A program made the position numbers and the translations under genes. The notes beneath the pieces were generated by a model. It was not told where the DNA came from and did no database searches. It saw only the letters and a list, made by a program, of their open reading frames with translations. Below are positions 1 to 8,686 of a stretch of DNA of 64,000 nucleotides, piece by piece. Location of the stretch: NCBI GenBank assembly GCA_023390335.1, contig JAEWCZ010000091.1, forward strand, positions 62,001 to 126,000, written 5' to 3'. Within the stretch, counting starts at the first letter, position 1; every line of letters begins with the position of its first letter. The DNA comes from Bacillota bacterium. Its GTDB lineage: Bacteria > Bacillota > Clostridia > Acetivibrionales > DSM-1351.

Positions 1-115
1 GAATAAGCTTTTCTGGAATTACGGAAAATGCTTGCAAGTAACTGAGTGTAATAACACAAAAACAAACAAATAATAGTACAAACAGCTTTTTTTTATTTGA
101 TTTGATATAGTGCAT
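1..115 (-). CDS. spoIVB: SpoIVB signalling protease, N-terminal fragment (cut by window edge)
   Basis: Only the first 38 codons are inside the window. The ATG at 113-115 follows a GGGAGAG ribosome site about 9 nt upstream. The peptide has a Lys-rich start, one hydrophobic membrane segment (residues about 11-27) and then FSVIPEKLI, which resembles the start of SpoIVB, a forespore-secreted PDZ/serine protease that triggers sigma-K activation. The call rests mainly on position: recN followed by spoIVB and spo0A is a conserved order in Firmicutes. The catalytic part lies outside the window, so identity is inferred from about 38 residues and context. Confidence 0.6.
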   Translation of the reverse strand, partial: MHYIKSNKKKLFVLLFVCFCVITLSYLQAFSVIPEKLI

Positions 116-171
116 TTATTTTCACTCTCCCGATATTTAAAATATCTTTACGGCTGCTTGCGGATAATAAA

Positions 172-193
172 ATCACGCCTATTAAAGCGTGAT
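172..193 (-). other. short GC-rich hairpin upstream of spoIVB
   Basis: A 7-bp perfect stem (ATCACGC / GCGTGAT) with an 8-nt loop lies between the recN terminator and the spoIVB ribosome site. On the minus strand it is followed by TTTTATTA, a weak terminator-like run. It could be a second recN terminator or part of the spoIVB leader. Confidence 0.3.
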
Positions 194-242
194 CTCAAAA
201 TCATAATCATAAGTTAACCTTTATGCATTTTTATTATTCAAG

Positions 243-289
243 TAAAAAAAAACATGACAGGTAATTAAAGCTCATATCTGTCATGTTTA
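243..289 (-). terminator. Rho-independent terminator after recN
   Basis: Inverted repeat AAACATGACAG / CTGTCATGTTT with a 17-nt loop. On the minus strand the stem is followed by an uninterrupted T run (A run at 244-252). It lies about 35 nt beyond the recN stop codon and closes the ispA-dxs-recN gene run before spoIVB. Confidence 0.85.
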
Positions 290-323
290 GCGACTTTTCG
301 ATTTTTGGAAACGATTTCTATCG

Positions 324-2024
324 TTATTTTTTCTTAAAATTTTCCGCAGAATGAAGTAATTCCTCTGCATGCTTATATGCTATGGAAGTTATGTCAGAAC
401 CTCCTATTATTCTTGCTATCTCCTGAATTCGGCCCTTTAAATCCAAAATTCTTACAGTAGTATATGTACTTTCACCGTTTGAATTTTTTTCGATATAAAG
501 GTGATTATCGGCCATACAAGCCAACTGGGATAAGTGAGTTACACAGATAACCTGATGGGTTCTTGATATGTAGGACAGCTTTTCTCCAACCTTTTGAGCT
601 GCTTTTCCGCTTATTCCCGTATCAATTTCATCAAATATCAGTGTTGGGATAGCGTCCACATTGGCAAGAATGGTTTTTATGGCTAACATTATTCTCGACA
701 TTTCGCCACCTGAAGCTATTCTACTCAATGGCTTTAGCGGTTCTCCCGCGTTACTTGAAATTAGAAATTCTACATTATCCAAGCCGTTTTTAGTAAAATT
801 ATGCTTTGTTTCGTCCATTATAATGTTAACCTTGAAACTAGCATTTTTCATTTCAAGATTTTCAAGTTCAGCTGTTATGTTGTTTTCAAGAACCAGAGCT
901 GCCTTTTCTCTCTGATTATGCAAATTAGTAGCAGTTTCCTGCATTTTTTGAGTTATTGATACCAGTTGCTTTTTTAAGTCTTCAGCAAGGCTTTCACTTT
1001 GGAGCAATTCATCATATTCAAGCTGGGACTTCTTTAGAAAATCCAAGGCTTCCCTGATACCTGCTCCATACTTCCTCTTTACCCTGGTAATGATATCGAG
1101 TCTTTCTTCTATTACGGACAGTTCATCGGGGTCAAAATCACCTTCATCCCTTCTTGTCCTCAAGTCCTCGCATATATCCTCAAGCTGGTAAACAACTGAT
1201 TCAAGTTTTTCTGACAATGGAATAAGCCCTTCATCATATTTCTGAACGGCTGCGAGCTCAGCAAATGCCTTGTTAATGTTATATAACGCTGATTTACCGT
1301 TGTCACCGCCATCACTCAGCAACTGATAAGAACTATGTATTGAATTCATTATTTTCTCAGAATTTGCGAGTAATTGTCTCCTTTTTAATAGATCTTCGTC
1401 CTCGCCTTCCTTGAGTTTGGCATTTTTTATCTCGTCAATCTGAAATTTCAGCATATCCATCCTGCGTTCAATTTCACCCTTATCTCCGATAATGCCTTTA
1501 AGTCTGGATTTTACTGATTTATAGTTCTCAAAAAGACAGTGATACTCAGACTTTATCTTTTGAATAACTTCTCCGCCAAAAGCATCCAACAAATCAATAT
1601 GTGATTCTGTTTTAAGCAGAGATTGATTATCATGTTGACCGTGAATATCCAAAAGAAGCTGCCCTACCTGTTTGAGTACTGAAACATTTACCAACCGTCC
1701 GTTTATACGGCATGTATTCTTTCCGCTCAAACTTATTTCCCTTGACAGAATCAAGCTGCCATCCTCATGTTCAATACCCAGTTCATTCAAAATGTCATTT
1801 ATATATGTACTGTCATATTCGAACACAGCTTCAATAAATGCCTTTTCTTTACCATTTCTTATTATGTCCCTGTTTACACGTTCTCCGAGGACAGCATTTA
1901 TTGAGTCAATAAGAATGGACTTTCCTGCACCGGTTTCTCCTGTAAGAACATTCAATCCTGGTGCAATTTCAAGACTTATCTTATCAATAAGTGCAATATT
2001 CTGGATATCGAGCTGTAACAACAT
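324..2024 (-). CDS. recN: DNA repair protein RecN
   Basis: SMC-like ATPase that acts early in recombinational repair of double-strand breaks. The 566-residue length is typical. Walker A GETGAGKS is at residues 29-36, a D-loop-region DIHGQHDNQSLL near 130, a long central coiled-coil region (about 150-390), the ABC signature ASGGEMSR near 437 and Walker B LIFDEIDTGISG near 470. It lies 29 nt downstream of argR and ends in a strong terminator, the usual argR-recN arrangement in Firmicutes. Nothing looks broken. Confidence 0.98.
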   Translation of the reverse strand: MLLQLDIQNIALIDKISLEIAPGLNVLTGETGAGKSILIDSINAVLGERVNRDIIRNGKEKAFIEAVFEYDSTYINDILNELGIEHEDGSLILSREISLSGKNTCRINGRLVNVSVLKQVGQLLLDIHGQHDNQSLLKTESHIDLLDAFGGEVIQKIKSEYHCLFENYKSVKSRLKGIIGDKGEIERRMDMLKFQIDEIKNAKLKEGEDEDLLKRRQLLANSEKIMNSIHSSYQLLSDGGDNGKSALYNINKAFAELAAVQKYDEGLIPLSEKLESVVYQLEDICEDLRTRRDEGDFDPDELSVIEERLDIITRVKRKYGAGIREALDFLKKSQLEYDELLQSESLAEDLKKQLVSITQKMQETATNLHNQREKAALVLENNITAELENLEMKNASFKVNIIMDETKHNFTKNGLDNVEFLISSNAGEPLKPLSRIASGGEMSRIMLAIKTILANVDAIPTLIFDEIDTGISGKAAQKVGEKLSYISRTHQVICVTHLSQLACMADNHLYIEKNSNGESTYTTVRILDLKGRIQEIARIIGGSDITSIAYKHAEELLHSAENFKKK

Positions 2025-2053
2025 ACAAAAACACCCGCCTGTTTAAAAATAAT

Positions 2054-2506
2054 TTATGATTTTATCATTTTATTAAATTTATTAACTATATCCTCAGCAA
2101 TTTTTTCAGCCCTGCAAACCATTATTAGTGTATCATCTCCGGCAATTGTACCCAATATTTCAGTCCATTTAAGTGAATCTATTGCAGAACCAGCAGCCTG
2201 AGCCATTCCGGACAGTGTCTTTACAACAACTATATTGTTTGCATAATCACTGGAAACATATGCTTCTGTAAGTATAGTAATCAACCTGTTTGAAACCTGA
2301 TTTTCAGACTGAGCAAAAGCAGAATACTTATATTTGCCTTCAGGAGTCATAACCTTAATAAGCCTTAATTCCTTAATATCACGGGAAACTGTAGCCTGAG
2401 TTACATCCATCCCCTGTTGCTTCAGCCTTTCTGCAAGTTCTTCTTGTGTTTCAATATCATTATTATCAATAATATCTAAAATTTTTGCATGTCTATTATA
2501 TTTCAT
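2054..2506 (-). CDS. argR: Arginine repressor ArgR/AhrC
   Basis: Arginine-responsive transcription factor of 150 residues. The N-terminal winged helix-turn-helix (about 1-70) carries the family's TQATVSRDIKELRL recognition region. The C-terminal hexamerisation and arginine-binding domain includes GTIAGDDT near residue 121. It starts only 3 nt after the nadK stop codon, so the two are translationally close. No arginine biosynthesis genes are in the window. Its position beside recN is conserved in Firmicutes and does not by itself point to local targets. Confidence 0.97.
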   Translation of the reverse strand: MKYNRHAKILDIIDNNDIETQEELAERLKQQGMDVTQATVSRDIKELRLIKVMTPEGKYKYSAFAQSENQVSNRLITILTEAYVSSDYANNIVVVKTLSGMAQAAGSAIDSLKWTEILGTIAGDDTLIMVCRAEKIAEDIVNKFNKMIKS

Positions 2507-2509
2507 ATT

Positions 2510-3370
2510 TTACTCCTCTTTTCTCTCGTAAATTTTACTTCTGAGTACGGTAAAAAAGTTTTTAGAATTTACTCTGATTATTTTTACAGTACTACCTGTT
2601 TTCTCTATTTCAAGATAATCTCCACCTGTTATTTCAAAATTTTTCTGCCCGTCCACAGTTACAATGGCTTTATGCTCAAAACCCTGTGATACACATATTT
2701 TTATCTTTCTCATATCCGATGTAATTAATGCTCTTGATGACAAAATATGCGGGCATATAGGAGTTATTATAATCAGTTCTGATGTAGGCTCAACTATAGG
2801 CCCTCCTGCCGATAAAGAATAAGCAGTGGAACCGGTTGGAGTAGCAACCACTATGCCGTCTCCAGGATACATCTCAACAAGGTTATTATCAATGTAAGTA
2901 CTAAGATGAAGTATTCTCGGAATGCCCCCTCTTGAAATCACTATATCATTAATTGCTACGTCTTGGGCAGCCAGCTTTCCGTCTTTATACAATTTGGAAG
3001 ATAACATTATTCTGTCTTCCAAACTGTACCTATCATTTAATATATTTTCTACTGCTTTTTCTATTTCTCCTTTTTCAACATCTGTTAAAAAGCCTAGAGA
3101 CCCGAGGTTAATTCCCAACATAGGCAGGCCGTACAAATATGCAGTTCTGGCTGTTCTCAAAAAAGTACCGTCTCCTCCTAGACATATGATCATATCGCAA
3201 TTATCACAAATTTCAACTACATGGTTGTCAATATCATCCATTTCAAAAGAACCGTCATAAGTAGGTAATACGGCTTGTCCGCCATATTTTTCAATACTTT
3301 CAACCAATTGTTTTGTATATTCTAAACCTTTGTCTTTCTCTCTGTTGGTTATAATTCCGATTTTTTTCAT
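2510..3370 (-). CDS. nadK: NAD kinase
   Basis: Phosphorylates NAD to NADP. The start is set at the ATG at 3368-3370 because GGAGG lies 9 nt upstream. A longer frame begins at 3403 but has no ribosome site and adds 11 unconserved residues. The product is about 286 residues. It shows the ATP-NAD kinase motifs LGGDGTFLRTAR, GINLGSLGFLTD and PTGSTAYSLSAGGPI. It sits between tlyA and argR, the common Firmicute order. Confidence 0.97.
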   Translation of the reverse strand: MKKIGIITNREKDKGLEYTKQLVESIEKYGGQAVLPTYDGSFEMDDIDNHVVEICDNCDMIICLGGDGTFLRTARTAYLYGLPMLGINLGSLGFLTDVEKGEIEKAVENILNDRYSLEDRIMLSSKLYKDGKLAAQDVAINDIVISRGGIPRILHLSTYIDNNLVEMYPGDGIVVATPTGSTAYSLSAGGPIVEPTSELIIITPICPHILSSRALITSDMRKIKICVSQGFEHKAIVTVDGQKNFEITGGDYLEIEKTGSTVKIIRVNSKNFFTVLRSKIYERKEE

Positions 3371-3436
3371 AGTCGTCAGCCTCCATGAGCCGTGCAGTAA
3401 CATTGTTATTTTCTTTTTTACACTTTATCAGATTAT

Positions 3437-4249
3437 TCAGCTTTTTACTAGTGTATCGTGTGCTTCAGAAACCACACTTTCTACAAGTTTATTTATGTCT
3501 ATTGACTCTTGATTCTCTTTTTTAGTTGAATACAATAAGTACTCTATATTGCCTTCAGGGCCTTTAATCGGTGAATAAGATAACTCTTTTATAAATAAAT
3601 TGCTGGCAGTAACAAAATTAATTATGTTAAATATAACTTCCTTATGAACAGCGCTGTCTCGAACTACACCGTGTTTGCCAACCTTTTCACGTCCTGCCTC
3701 AAACTGCGGTTTTATGAGACATACCAACTCAGCCTCGTCCTTTAAAAGTGCCAGAACTGCCGGCAATACCTTTGTAAGCGATATAAATGAAACATCAATG
3801 GATGCAAAATCAGACGGAAAGCCAATATCCTCCGGCTTAACATACCTGACATTTGTACGTTCCATACATACAACTCTTGGGTCATTTCTCAGTTCCCATG
3901 CCAGTTGACCATATCCAACATCTACAGCAACTACTTTTATTGCACCATTTTTCAACATACAATCTGTGAATCCACCTGTAGATGCACCTATATCAAGGCA
4001 CGTTTTATTTGCAAGATCTATATTAAAAGCACTGATGGCTTTAGCAAGCTTTAATCCTCCCCTGCTCACATAAGGATTGACATTTTCCTTGATTTCAATC
4101 TCACATTCAACAGGAACTTTTGTTCCCGGCTTGTCCTCCCTGATCCCATCAATCCACACAAGACCGGCCATTATTGCACTCTTGCATTTTTCACGGCTCT
4201 CAAAAAAACCTTTATTTACAAGTAGTACATCAAGTCTTTCCTTTTCCAA
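3437..4249 (-). CDS. tlyA: TlyA-family rRNA (cytidine-2'-O)-methyltransferase
   Basis: A 270-residue protein with an N-terminal S4 RNA-binding domain (about 1-60) and an FtsJ-like Rossmann methyltransferase. The SAM loop LDIGASTGGFTDCML is near residue 84 and a conserved IKPQFEAGR is near 180. In the family it methylates ribosomal RNA; some members are annotated as hemolysin A (YqxC), a label that should not be read as toxin function. The start is TTG with GGAGG 6 nt upstream. It follows dxs by 20 nt in the same operon. Confidence 0.93.
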   Translation of the reverse strand: MEKERLDVLLVNKGFFESREKCKSAIMAGLVWIDGIREDKPGTKVPVECEIEIKENVNPYVSRGGLKLAKAISAFNIDLANKTCLDIGASTGGFTDCMLKNGAIKVVAVDVGYGQLAWELRNDPRVVCMERTNVRYVKPEDIGFPSDFASIDVSFISLTKVLPAVLALLKDEAELVCLIKPQFEAGREKVGKHGVVRDSAVHKEVIFNIINFVTASNLFIKELSYSPIKGPEGNIEYLLYSTKKENQESIDINKLVESVVSEAHDTLVKS

Positions 4250-4269
4250 AATATACCTCCAAAAGTTTA

Positions 4270-6141
4270 TTATAACGTGGTATTTTTTAACATATCTATT
4301 ATATCATTTGTTACAGAGTCTGTATCTAATCTAAGTTTTTTCAGAAGTTCTTCTCTTGAACCCTGAGGTATAAACTGCTCTGGCAGGCCTTTTATAAGTA
4401 ATCGAGTTCTATAATCAAGTCTGTTTAGGGTATCAAGCACTCTACTGCCAAATCCCCCAGTTACACAATTGTCTTCCATTGTTACTAAATATTCATATCT
4501 ATTTACGCATTCCTTGATTAACTCTTCATCCAAAGGCTTTATAAATCTGGCGTTGACAACCCCTGCACTAATACCTTGCTCTTTCAACTTTTCAGATACT
4601 TGCAAAGCTGTTTCAACCATACTACCGACAGCCAGTATACACACTTGCTGCCCCTCTTCGAGGACTGCTCCCTTACCGGGTTCTAAAGGTATTTCTTTTT
4701 TAATTAAATCCTTTCCCCTGCCTCTGGGATATCTGATAGCTATAGGACCGTTATGATTGTTTATGGCATAATCAATCATTGCTTTAAGCTCATAATAATC
4801 GGCAGGAGCCATTATTGTAAAATCAGGAATGTGATTTAAAAAAGATAAATCAAATTCACCCTGATGAGTTTCTCCATCCTCACCTACAATCCCTGCTCTA
4901 TCTACACCTATAACTACATGCAGCTTCTGCAATGCTATATCATGGACCAACTGGTCATATGCTCTCTGCAAAAAAGATGAATAGACAGCAACAACCGGTA
5001 TCAAACCGTTTATGGCCATTCCGGCAGCAGAGGTAATCGCATGTTGTTCAGCAATTCCCACATCAAAAAACCTATGGGGATATGTTGTGCTGAATTTAAA
5101 TAACCCCGTTCCCTTTGCCATTGCTGCTGATATTGCAACCACGCTGTTATTTTTTTCGGCAGCTTCCAAAACCGCTTCTCCGAAAACTTCTGAATAGTCA
5201 GGTAACTTCTTTCCGTACGTTTCACCCGTCTCAACCTCAAAAGGAGCTATTCCATGAAATCTATCCGGACTTTCTTCGGCATAGGAATAACCCTTTCCCT
5301 TCTGAGTACATACATGAATAAGCACTGGACCTTTTATTTTTTTTGCAGCCTGCAAGGCTTTGTTTAATTCATCAAGACTATGCCCATCCACAGGTCCATA
5401 ATACTTATAACCTAGTTGTTCAAAAAATACTCCAGGCGTAATTAGGTATTTTACTGTGCTTTTTAATTTTCTTACAGCTTTCCTGGCTCTTTTTCCAATA
5501 TTCGGCATCTTATCCAAGAAATTATCTATATCTTCTTTTGTCTTTGTGTAAACAGGTTCAGTCCGCAGTTTACTTAAGTATCTGGACATCCCGCCTACAT
5601 TCTGTGCTATGGACATCTCGTTGTCATTAAGTATTACTATAAAGTTACTTGTTGACCTTCCGGCATCATTTAAAGCTTCATAGGCCATTCCGCCAGTCAT
5701 AGCTCCGTCGCCTATTACAGCCATTACACTGTAGTTTTCCTTCTTTATATCCCTTGCGCGGGCAATTCCCAGAGCTGCGGATATAGATGTACTGCTGTGT
5801 CCCGTGTTAAAACAATCGTGTCCGCTTTCACAGGTTTTAGGAAACCCGGCTAAACCTCCGAGTTTTCGCAAGGTATCAAAATCTGCCTTTCGGCCTGTCA
5901 GTATCTTGTGCACATATGATTGATGGCCTACGTCCCAAACAATCTTGTCCTTATTAGAATTAAAGTTATTATGGATGGCAAGGGTCAACTCGACAACACC
6001 CAGATTTGAGGCCAAATGCCCCCCTGTCTTTGAGACTTTATATATAAGAAATGTTCTGATTTCTTCCGCAAGAACCTTTAACTGTTCAATCTCCAATTTT
6101 GCTATGTCTTCAGGAGAGTTTATACTATCCAAATACCCCAC
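4270..6141 (-). CDS. dxs: 1-deoxy-D-xylulose-5-phosphate synthase
   Basis: Thiamine-diphosphate enzyme that condenses pyruvate and glyceraldehyde 3-phosphate, the first step of the MEP isoprenoid pathway. 623 residues, full length. GDGAMTGGMAYEALN (ThDP/Mg binding) is near 150, and the transketolase-type pyrimidine domain shows DRAGIVGEDGETHQG. The start is GTG. Its GGAG ribosome site lies in the last codons of oapA, only 5 nt away, so it is probably coupled to oapA. With ispA it makes this an isoprenoid operon interrupted by OLE RNA and oapA. Confidence 0.98.
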   Translation of the reverse strand: MGYLDSINSPEDIAKLEIEQLKVLAEEIRTFLIYKVSKTGGHLASNLGVVELTLAIHNNFNSNKDKIVWDVGHQSYVHKILTGRKADFDTLRKLGGLAGFPKTCESGHDCFNTGHSSTSISAALGIARARDIKKENYSVMAVIGDGAMTGGMAYEALNDAGRSTSNFIVILNDNEMSIAQNVGGMSRYLSKLRTEPVYTKTKEDIDNFLDKMPNIGKRARKAVRKLKSTVKYLITPGVFFEQLGYKYYGPVDGHSLDELNKALQAAKKIKGPVLIHVCTQKGKGYSYAEESPDRFHGIAPFEVETGETYGKKLPDYSEVFGEAVLEAAEKNNSVVAISAAMAKGTGLFKFSTTYPHRFFDVGIAEQHAITSAAGMAINGLIPVVAVYSSFLQRAYDQLVHDIALQKLHVVIGVDRAGIVGEDGETHQGEFDLSFLNHIPDFTIMAPADYYELKAMIDYAINNHNGPIAIRYPRGRGKDLIKKEIPLEPGKGAVLEEGQQVCILAVGSMVETALQVSEKLKEQGISAGVVNARFIKPLDEELIKECVNRYEYLVTMEDNCVTGGFGSRVLDTLNRLDYRTRLLIKGLPEQFIPQGSREELLKKLRLDTDSVTNDIIDMLKNTTL

Positions 6142-6146
6142 TTGAA

Positions 6147-6812
6147 TTACTCCTTTATAGTACCCTTGTTAGTGCATTTTTTTTTATTATTCCATTTCTT
6201 TCTCTTTTTAAAATTTAATTTTCCAAAAAGAAATTTTATAACAACTGCTACTTTATATATAATGTAATTACTATTCTGCAATGCTATGGATTTACCTAGT
6301 GCTTTTCCACCTACAGTAAGAGATGCAACCATTGCTGTAATGCAAAGTCCAAATATAGAGTTTTGTGCATCAATACCGCCGCCCTCTGAAAACTTGTATA
6401 CTATAAAGGCAGCCGCCGTACCGCTTATTACACCGCAAATATCCCCTACAACATCGTTGCAGAAATTTGAAACCTTGTCGGCATTTCTGATAAGTTTTAC
6501 AGCCTGTTTTGCACCGTATAATTTTCTTGAGGCCATGGAATGAAACGGGGCCTCATCTGCTGCTGTTGCAGCTGTACCTATAAGGTCAAATAATATACTG
6601 ATAATTATTATAACAAAAACAATAAGAAATGAAACAACTGTGGTTGCATTACCTAATGTTTCATTGGAAAAAAAAGACATAAAAATAGAAATGAAAAAAG
6701 TGATTACCGTTATTGAAAGTGTCCAAACTCTTGTTTCTTTTTTAGAGCTAATTGCGTTAGCCCTGAATTTAACCTTCTTTTCATCGGCTGGATGTTTAAA
6801 ATTATCTTCCAC
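6147..6812 (-). CDS. oapA: OLE-associated membrane protein OapA (CNNM/CorB-related)
   Basis: A 221-residue protein with about four hydrophobic helices (near 29-48, 56-80, 118-140 and 150-170) and a very Lys-rich C-terminal tail. The central block FDLIGTAATAADEAPFHSMA and NADKVSNFCNDVVGDICG is typical of the family, distantly related to DUF21/CorB magnesium transporters. In Bacillus halodurans the protein encoded directly after OLE RNA and before dxs is OapA, which binds OLE RNA at the membrane. Here the gene has the same place: OLE RNA lies 27 nt upstream and dxs 5 nt downstream. It starts with GTG, with GGAGG 6 nt upstream. Family membership is from motif recall and context; RNA binding is inferred. 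Confidence 0.88.
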   Translation of the reverse strand: MEDNFKHPADEKKVKFRANAISSKKETRVWTLSITVITFFISIFMSFFSNETLGNATTVVSFLIVFVIIIISILFDLIGTAATAADEAPFHSMASRKLYGAKQAVKLIRNADKVSNFCNDVVGDICGVISGTAAAFIVYKFSEGGGIDAQNSIFGLCITAMVASLTVGGKALGKSIALQNSNYIIYKVAVVIKFLFGKLNFKKRKKWNNKKKCTNKGTIKE

Positions 6813-6839
6813 ACCAATCCTCCAAATTTATTAGAAAAA

Positions 6840-7445
6840 CAGGTGGCAGTTTATTGAGTAAATTTTGCGGCTTAGGTCAGGCAGGATTTCCCTGACACGT
6901 GCTGGAATGTCGCCAAACCAGTGGTTTCCCTTTAAACACGTCACCGTACGTCTCCGTCCACGGGGCCTGATTACCACTTAGTCCACACTTTAATCCCCAA
7001 CAAACCACTATTAAGAACAGTCTAGGGGTTTTCCCCGGCAGTCAAAATGATTCCTAGCCTCTTTTGCAAAAAAGGTTTCAAATAGCGATAATGCTTATAT
7101 ATCGGCCAATACATGAAGCACCTGATCCATTATTCACCGGATTTCACTCAAGGCAGGCTACACTGTTCACAGCCATCATAAAGATACCGCATAACAGGTT
7201 TAATCCCTTTTCGTAGTCGAGGTGGCAAGCAAAGCTTGACTTTTCTTCCACAAGTAAGGGTCTCCACGGAAAAGGGGTCAACGCCCGCATGCCATTGCGG
7301 ATCGCCCCTAAGCCTTAACTCCCAGCATCAACCCACCACTGGGCGTAGCAAGCCGACACAAGGAACTTCATCGATGTGCCCTTAAACGGATTTTTAGGCC
7401 CGTCTTCAGAACCATTAGTACTGACTAGAATACTGCGCCACCCTG
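6840..7445 (-). ncRNA. ole: OLE RNA (ornate, large, extremophilic RNA)
   Basis: About 606 nt without a credible gene, clearly richer in G+C than its surroundings. The 5' arm (7432-7445, CAGGGTGGCGCAGT on the RNA) pairs with the 3' arm (6840-6850, ACTGCCACCTG), closing the whole molecule. Internal helices include GGGG..CCCC around a CCGC/GCGG hairpin (about 7273-7307), a CCCAG/CTGGG hairpin near 7321-7342 and a GGGGAAAACCCC hairpin near 7025-7036. Known OLE RNAs are about 610 nt, lie between ispA and the oapA-dxs genes, and bind OapA in the membrane, with roles in magnesium, alcohol and cold stress. Size, place and partner all match. A covariance-model search has not been run. Confidence 0.88.
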
Positions 7446-7497
7446 TTTTTTTGTCAATAGTAATAATTTCGGATAACATAAATGTCATCGAAACAAC

Positions 7498-7525
7498 ATT
7501 ATAACATAAAAACATTAATAAACAA
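7498..7525 (-). promoter_or_regulatory. Candidate sigma-A promoter for OLE RNA
   Basis: On the minus strand TTGTTT (7520-7525) is followed after 16 nt by a perfect TATAAT (7498-7503). It lies between the ispA stop codon and the OLE 5' closing stem, and would start RNA near 7491, about 45 nt before that stem. OLE may therefore be made from its own promoter as well as by read-through from ispA. Confidence 0.5.
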
Positions 7526-7552
7526 ATAGAATCTTATTCCCCAAAATTTATC

Positions 7553-8437
7553 TTATCTGTCCCTTACGACCAGTAATAATGCAAGTTCTTTCAAAAACTG
7601 TGCCTTTTCACCGAAGTCATCCAGAAAGGAAATACCTTCTTGAGTTACTGTTTGCAGAAGCTTTTTTGATTCTTCAAGACCATACATGGTTACGTAAGTT
7701 GATTTATTACATGAAGAATCGTTACCCGGGTTCTTTCCCATATTTTCAACGGTTCCTTCTATGTCAAGAATATCGTCCTTTATCTGAAAAGCTAACCCTA
7801 AATTTGCAGCATACCCTGACAGAAGATCAAATTCCCTTTGACTAGCTCCGCAAATTACTGATGAAGCTTCCACAGGTGCTTTTATCAACGCACCTGTTTT
7901 AAGTTTGTGCATCGTTTTGAGCCTGTCATGTTCAATGGTTTTACCTTCTGATTGAAGATCAATTACCTGACCTCCTACCATTCCTAACGCCCCTGCATAC
8001 TTTGCAACTATTCCGGCGGCACGCATTTTTTCAATATTTTTTGATTCTGCTGCATCGTTAATCATTGTTTCATAAGCCATGTTTAGAAGTGCATCTCCCG
8101 CAAGTATTGCCATGGCTTCACCAAACACCTTATGGTTCGTAGGCTTTCCCCTTCTGTAATCATCATTGTCCATAGCCGGCAAATCATCGTGTATCAGTGA
8201 ATATGTATGAATCATTTCAATCGCACATCCGAAATTAATTACCTCATCAAAAGACTTATCAAACATTTCTGCAACAGCAAGTGCCAATAAAGGCCTCAAC
8301 CTCTTGCCTCCGGCTAAGAGGCTATATGACATGGCTTCTTTTATATCAGGACAGTACTCGCTCACTTCAGGAATAATATTATAAAGCCTCTCTTCAATCA
8401 TATTCACATATATATTGTTTTTTTCCTTAAAATTCAT
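7553..8437 (-). CDS. ispA: Farnesyl/geranylgeranyl diphosphate synthase
   Basis: Trans-prenyltransferase that extends DMAPP with IPP units. 294 residues. GGKRLRP is near residue 42, the first Asp-rich motif DDLPAMDND is near 84 and the second DDILD is near 217. The residues before the first motif fit a short-chain (C15) enzyme, but chain length cannot be fixed by eye. It follows xseB by 12 nt and precedes OLE RNA. The start ATG has GGAGG upstream. It supplies the branch for quinone, undecaprenyl and other isoprenoids, working with dxs downstream. Confidence 0.96.
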   Translation of the reverse strand: MNFKEKNNIYVNMIEERLYNIIPEVSEYCPDIKEAMSYSLLAGGKRLRPLLALAVAEMFDKSFDEVINFGCAIEMIHTYSLIHDDLPAMDNDDYRRGKPTNHKVFGEAMAILAGDALLNMAYETMINDAAESKNIEKMRAAGIVAKYAGALGMVGGQVIDLQSEGKTIEHDRLKTMHKLKTGALIKAPVEASSVICGASQREFDLLSGYAANLGLAFQIKDDILDIEGTVENMGKNPGNDSSCNKSTYVTMYGLEESKKLLQTVTQEGISFLDDFGEKAQFLKELALLLVVRDR

Positions 8438-8449
8438 ATTTCCTCCAAA

Positions 8450-8686
8450 TTATATGTTAAAATCTTTTTCTTCCAAATTGCCCTCTTCATTCTGAATTAA
8501 CATAGTTATTTGCTTTTCCGCATCGTCAAGCTTGGCAGTACAATATCGTGACAATTCTATTCCCTGCTGAAAGTTGGTAATGGATTCTTCCAGTGTGGTA
8601 TCACCCTTTTCAAGCTTTAAAACAATCTGTTCAAGTTCTGCAATAGCTTCTTCAAAGCTTTTTTCAATTTTAACATTTTTACTCAT
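8450..8686 (-). CDS. xseB: Exodeoxyribonuclease VII small subunit
   Basis: A 78-residue, largely helical acidic protein with the family pattern SFEEAIAELEQIVLKLEKGD followed by LEESI..FQQGIELSR. It partners XseA in exonuclease VII, which degrades single-stranded DNA to oligonucleotides. Its start overlaps the xseA 3' end by 8 nt, so the two are translationally coupled. Confidence 0.96.
   Translation of the reverse strand: MSKNVKIEKSFEEAIAELEQIVLKLEKGDTTLEESITNFQQGIELSRYCTAKLDDAEKQITMLIQNEEGNLEEKDFNI

Noticed and set aside
307..326. Small hairpin AACGAT/ATCGTT overlapping the recN stop codon
   Set aside because: Only 6 bp and mostly within coding sequence; the real terminator is the 11-bp hairpin at 243-289.
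7315..7515. 66-codon open frame on the minus strand inside the OLE region
   Set aside because: It overlaps the OLE 5' closing stem and conserved-looking hairpins, has no good ribosome site and resembles no protein. The RNA explains the sequence better.
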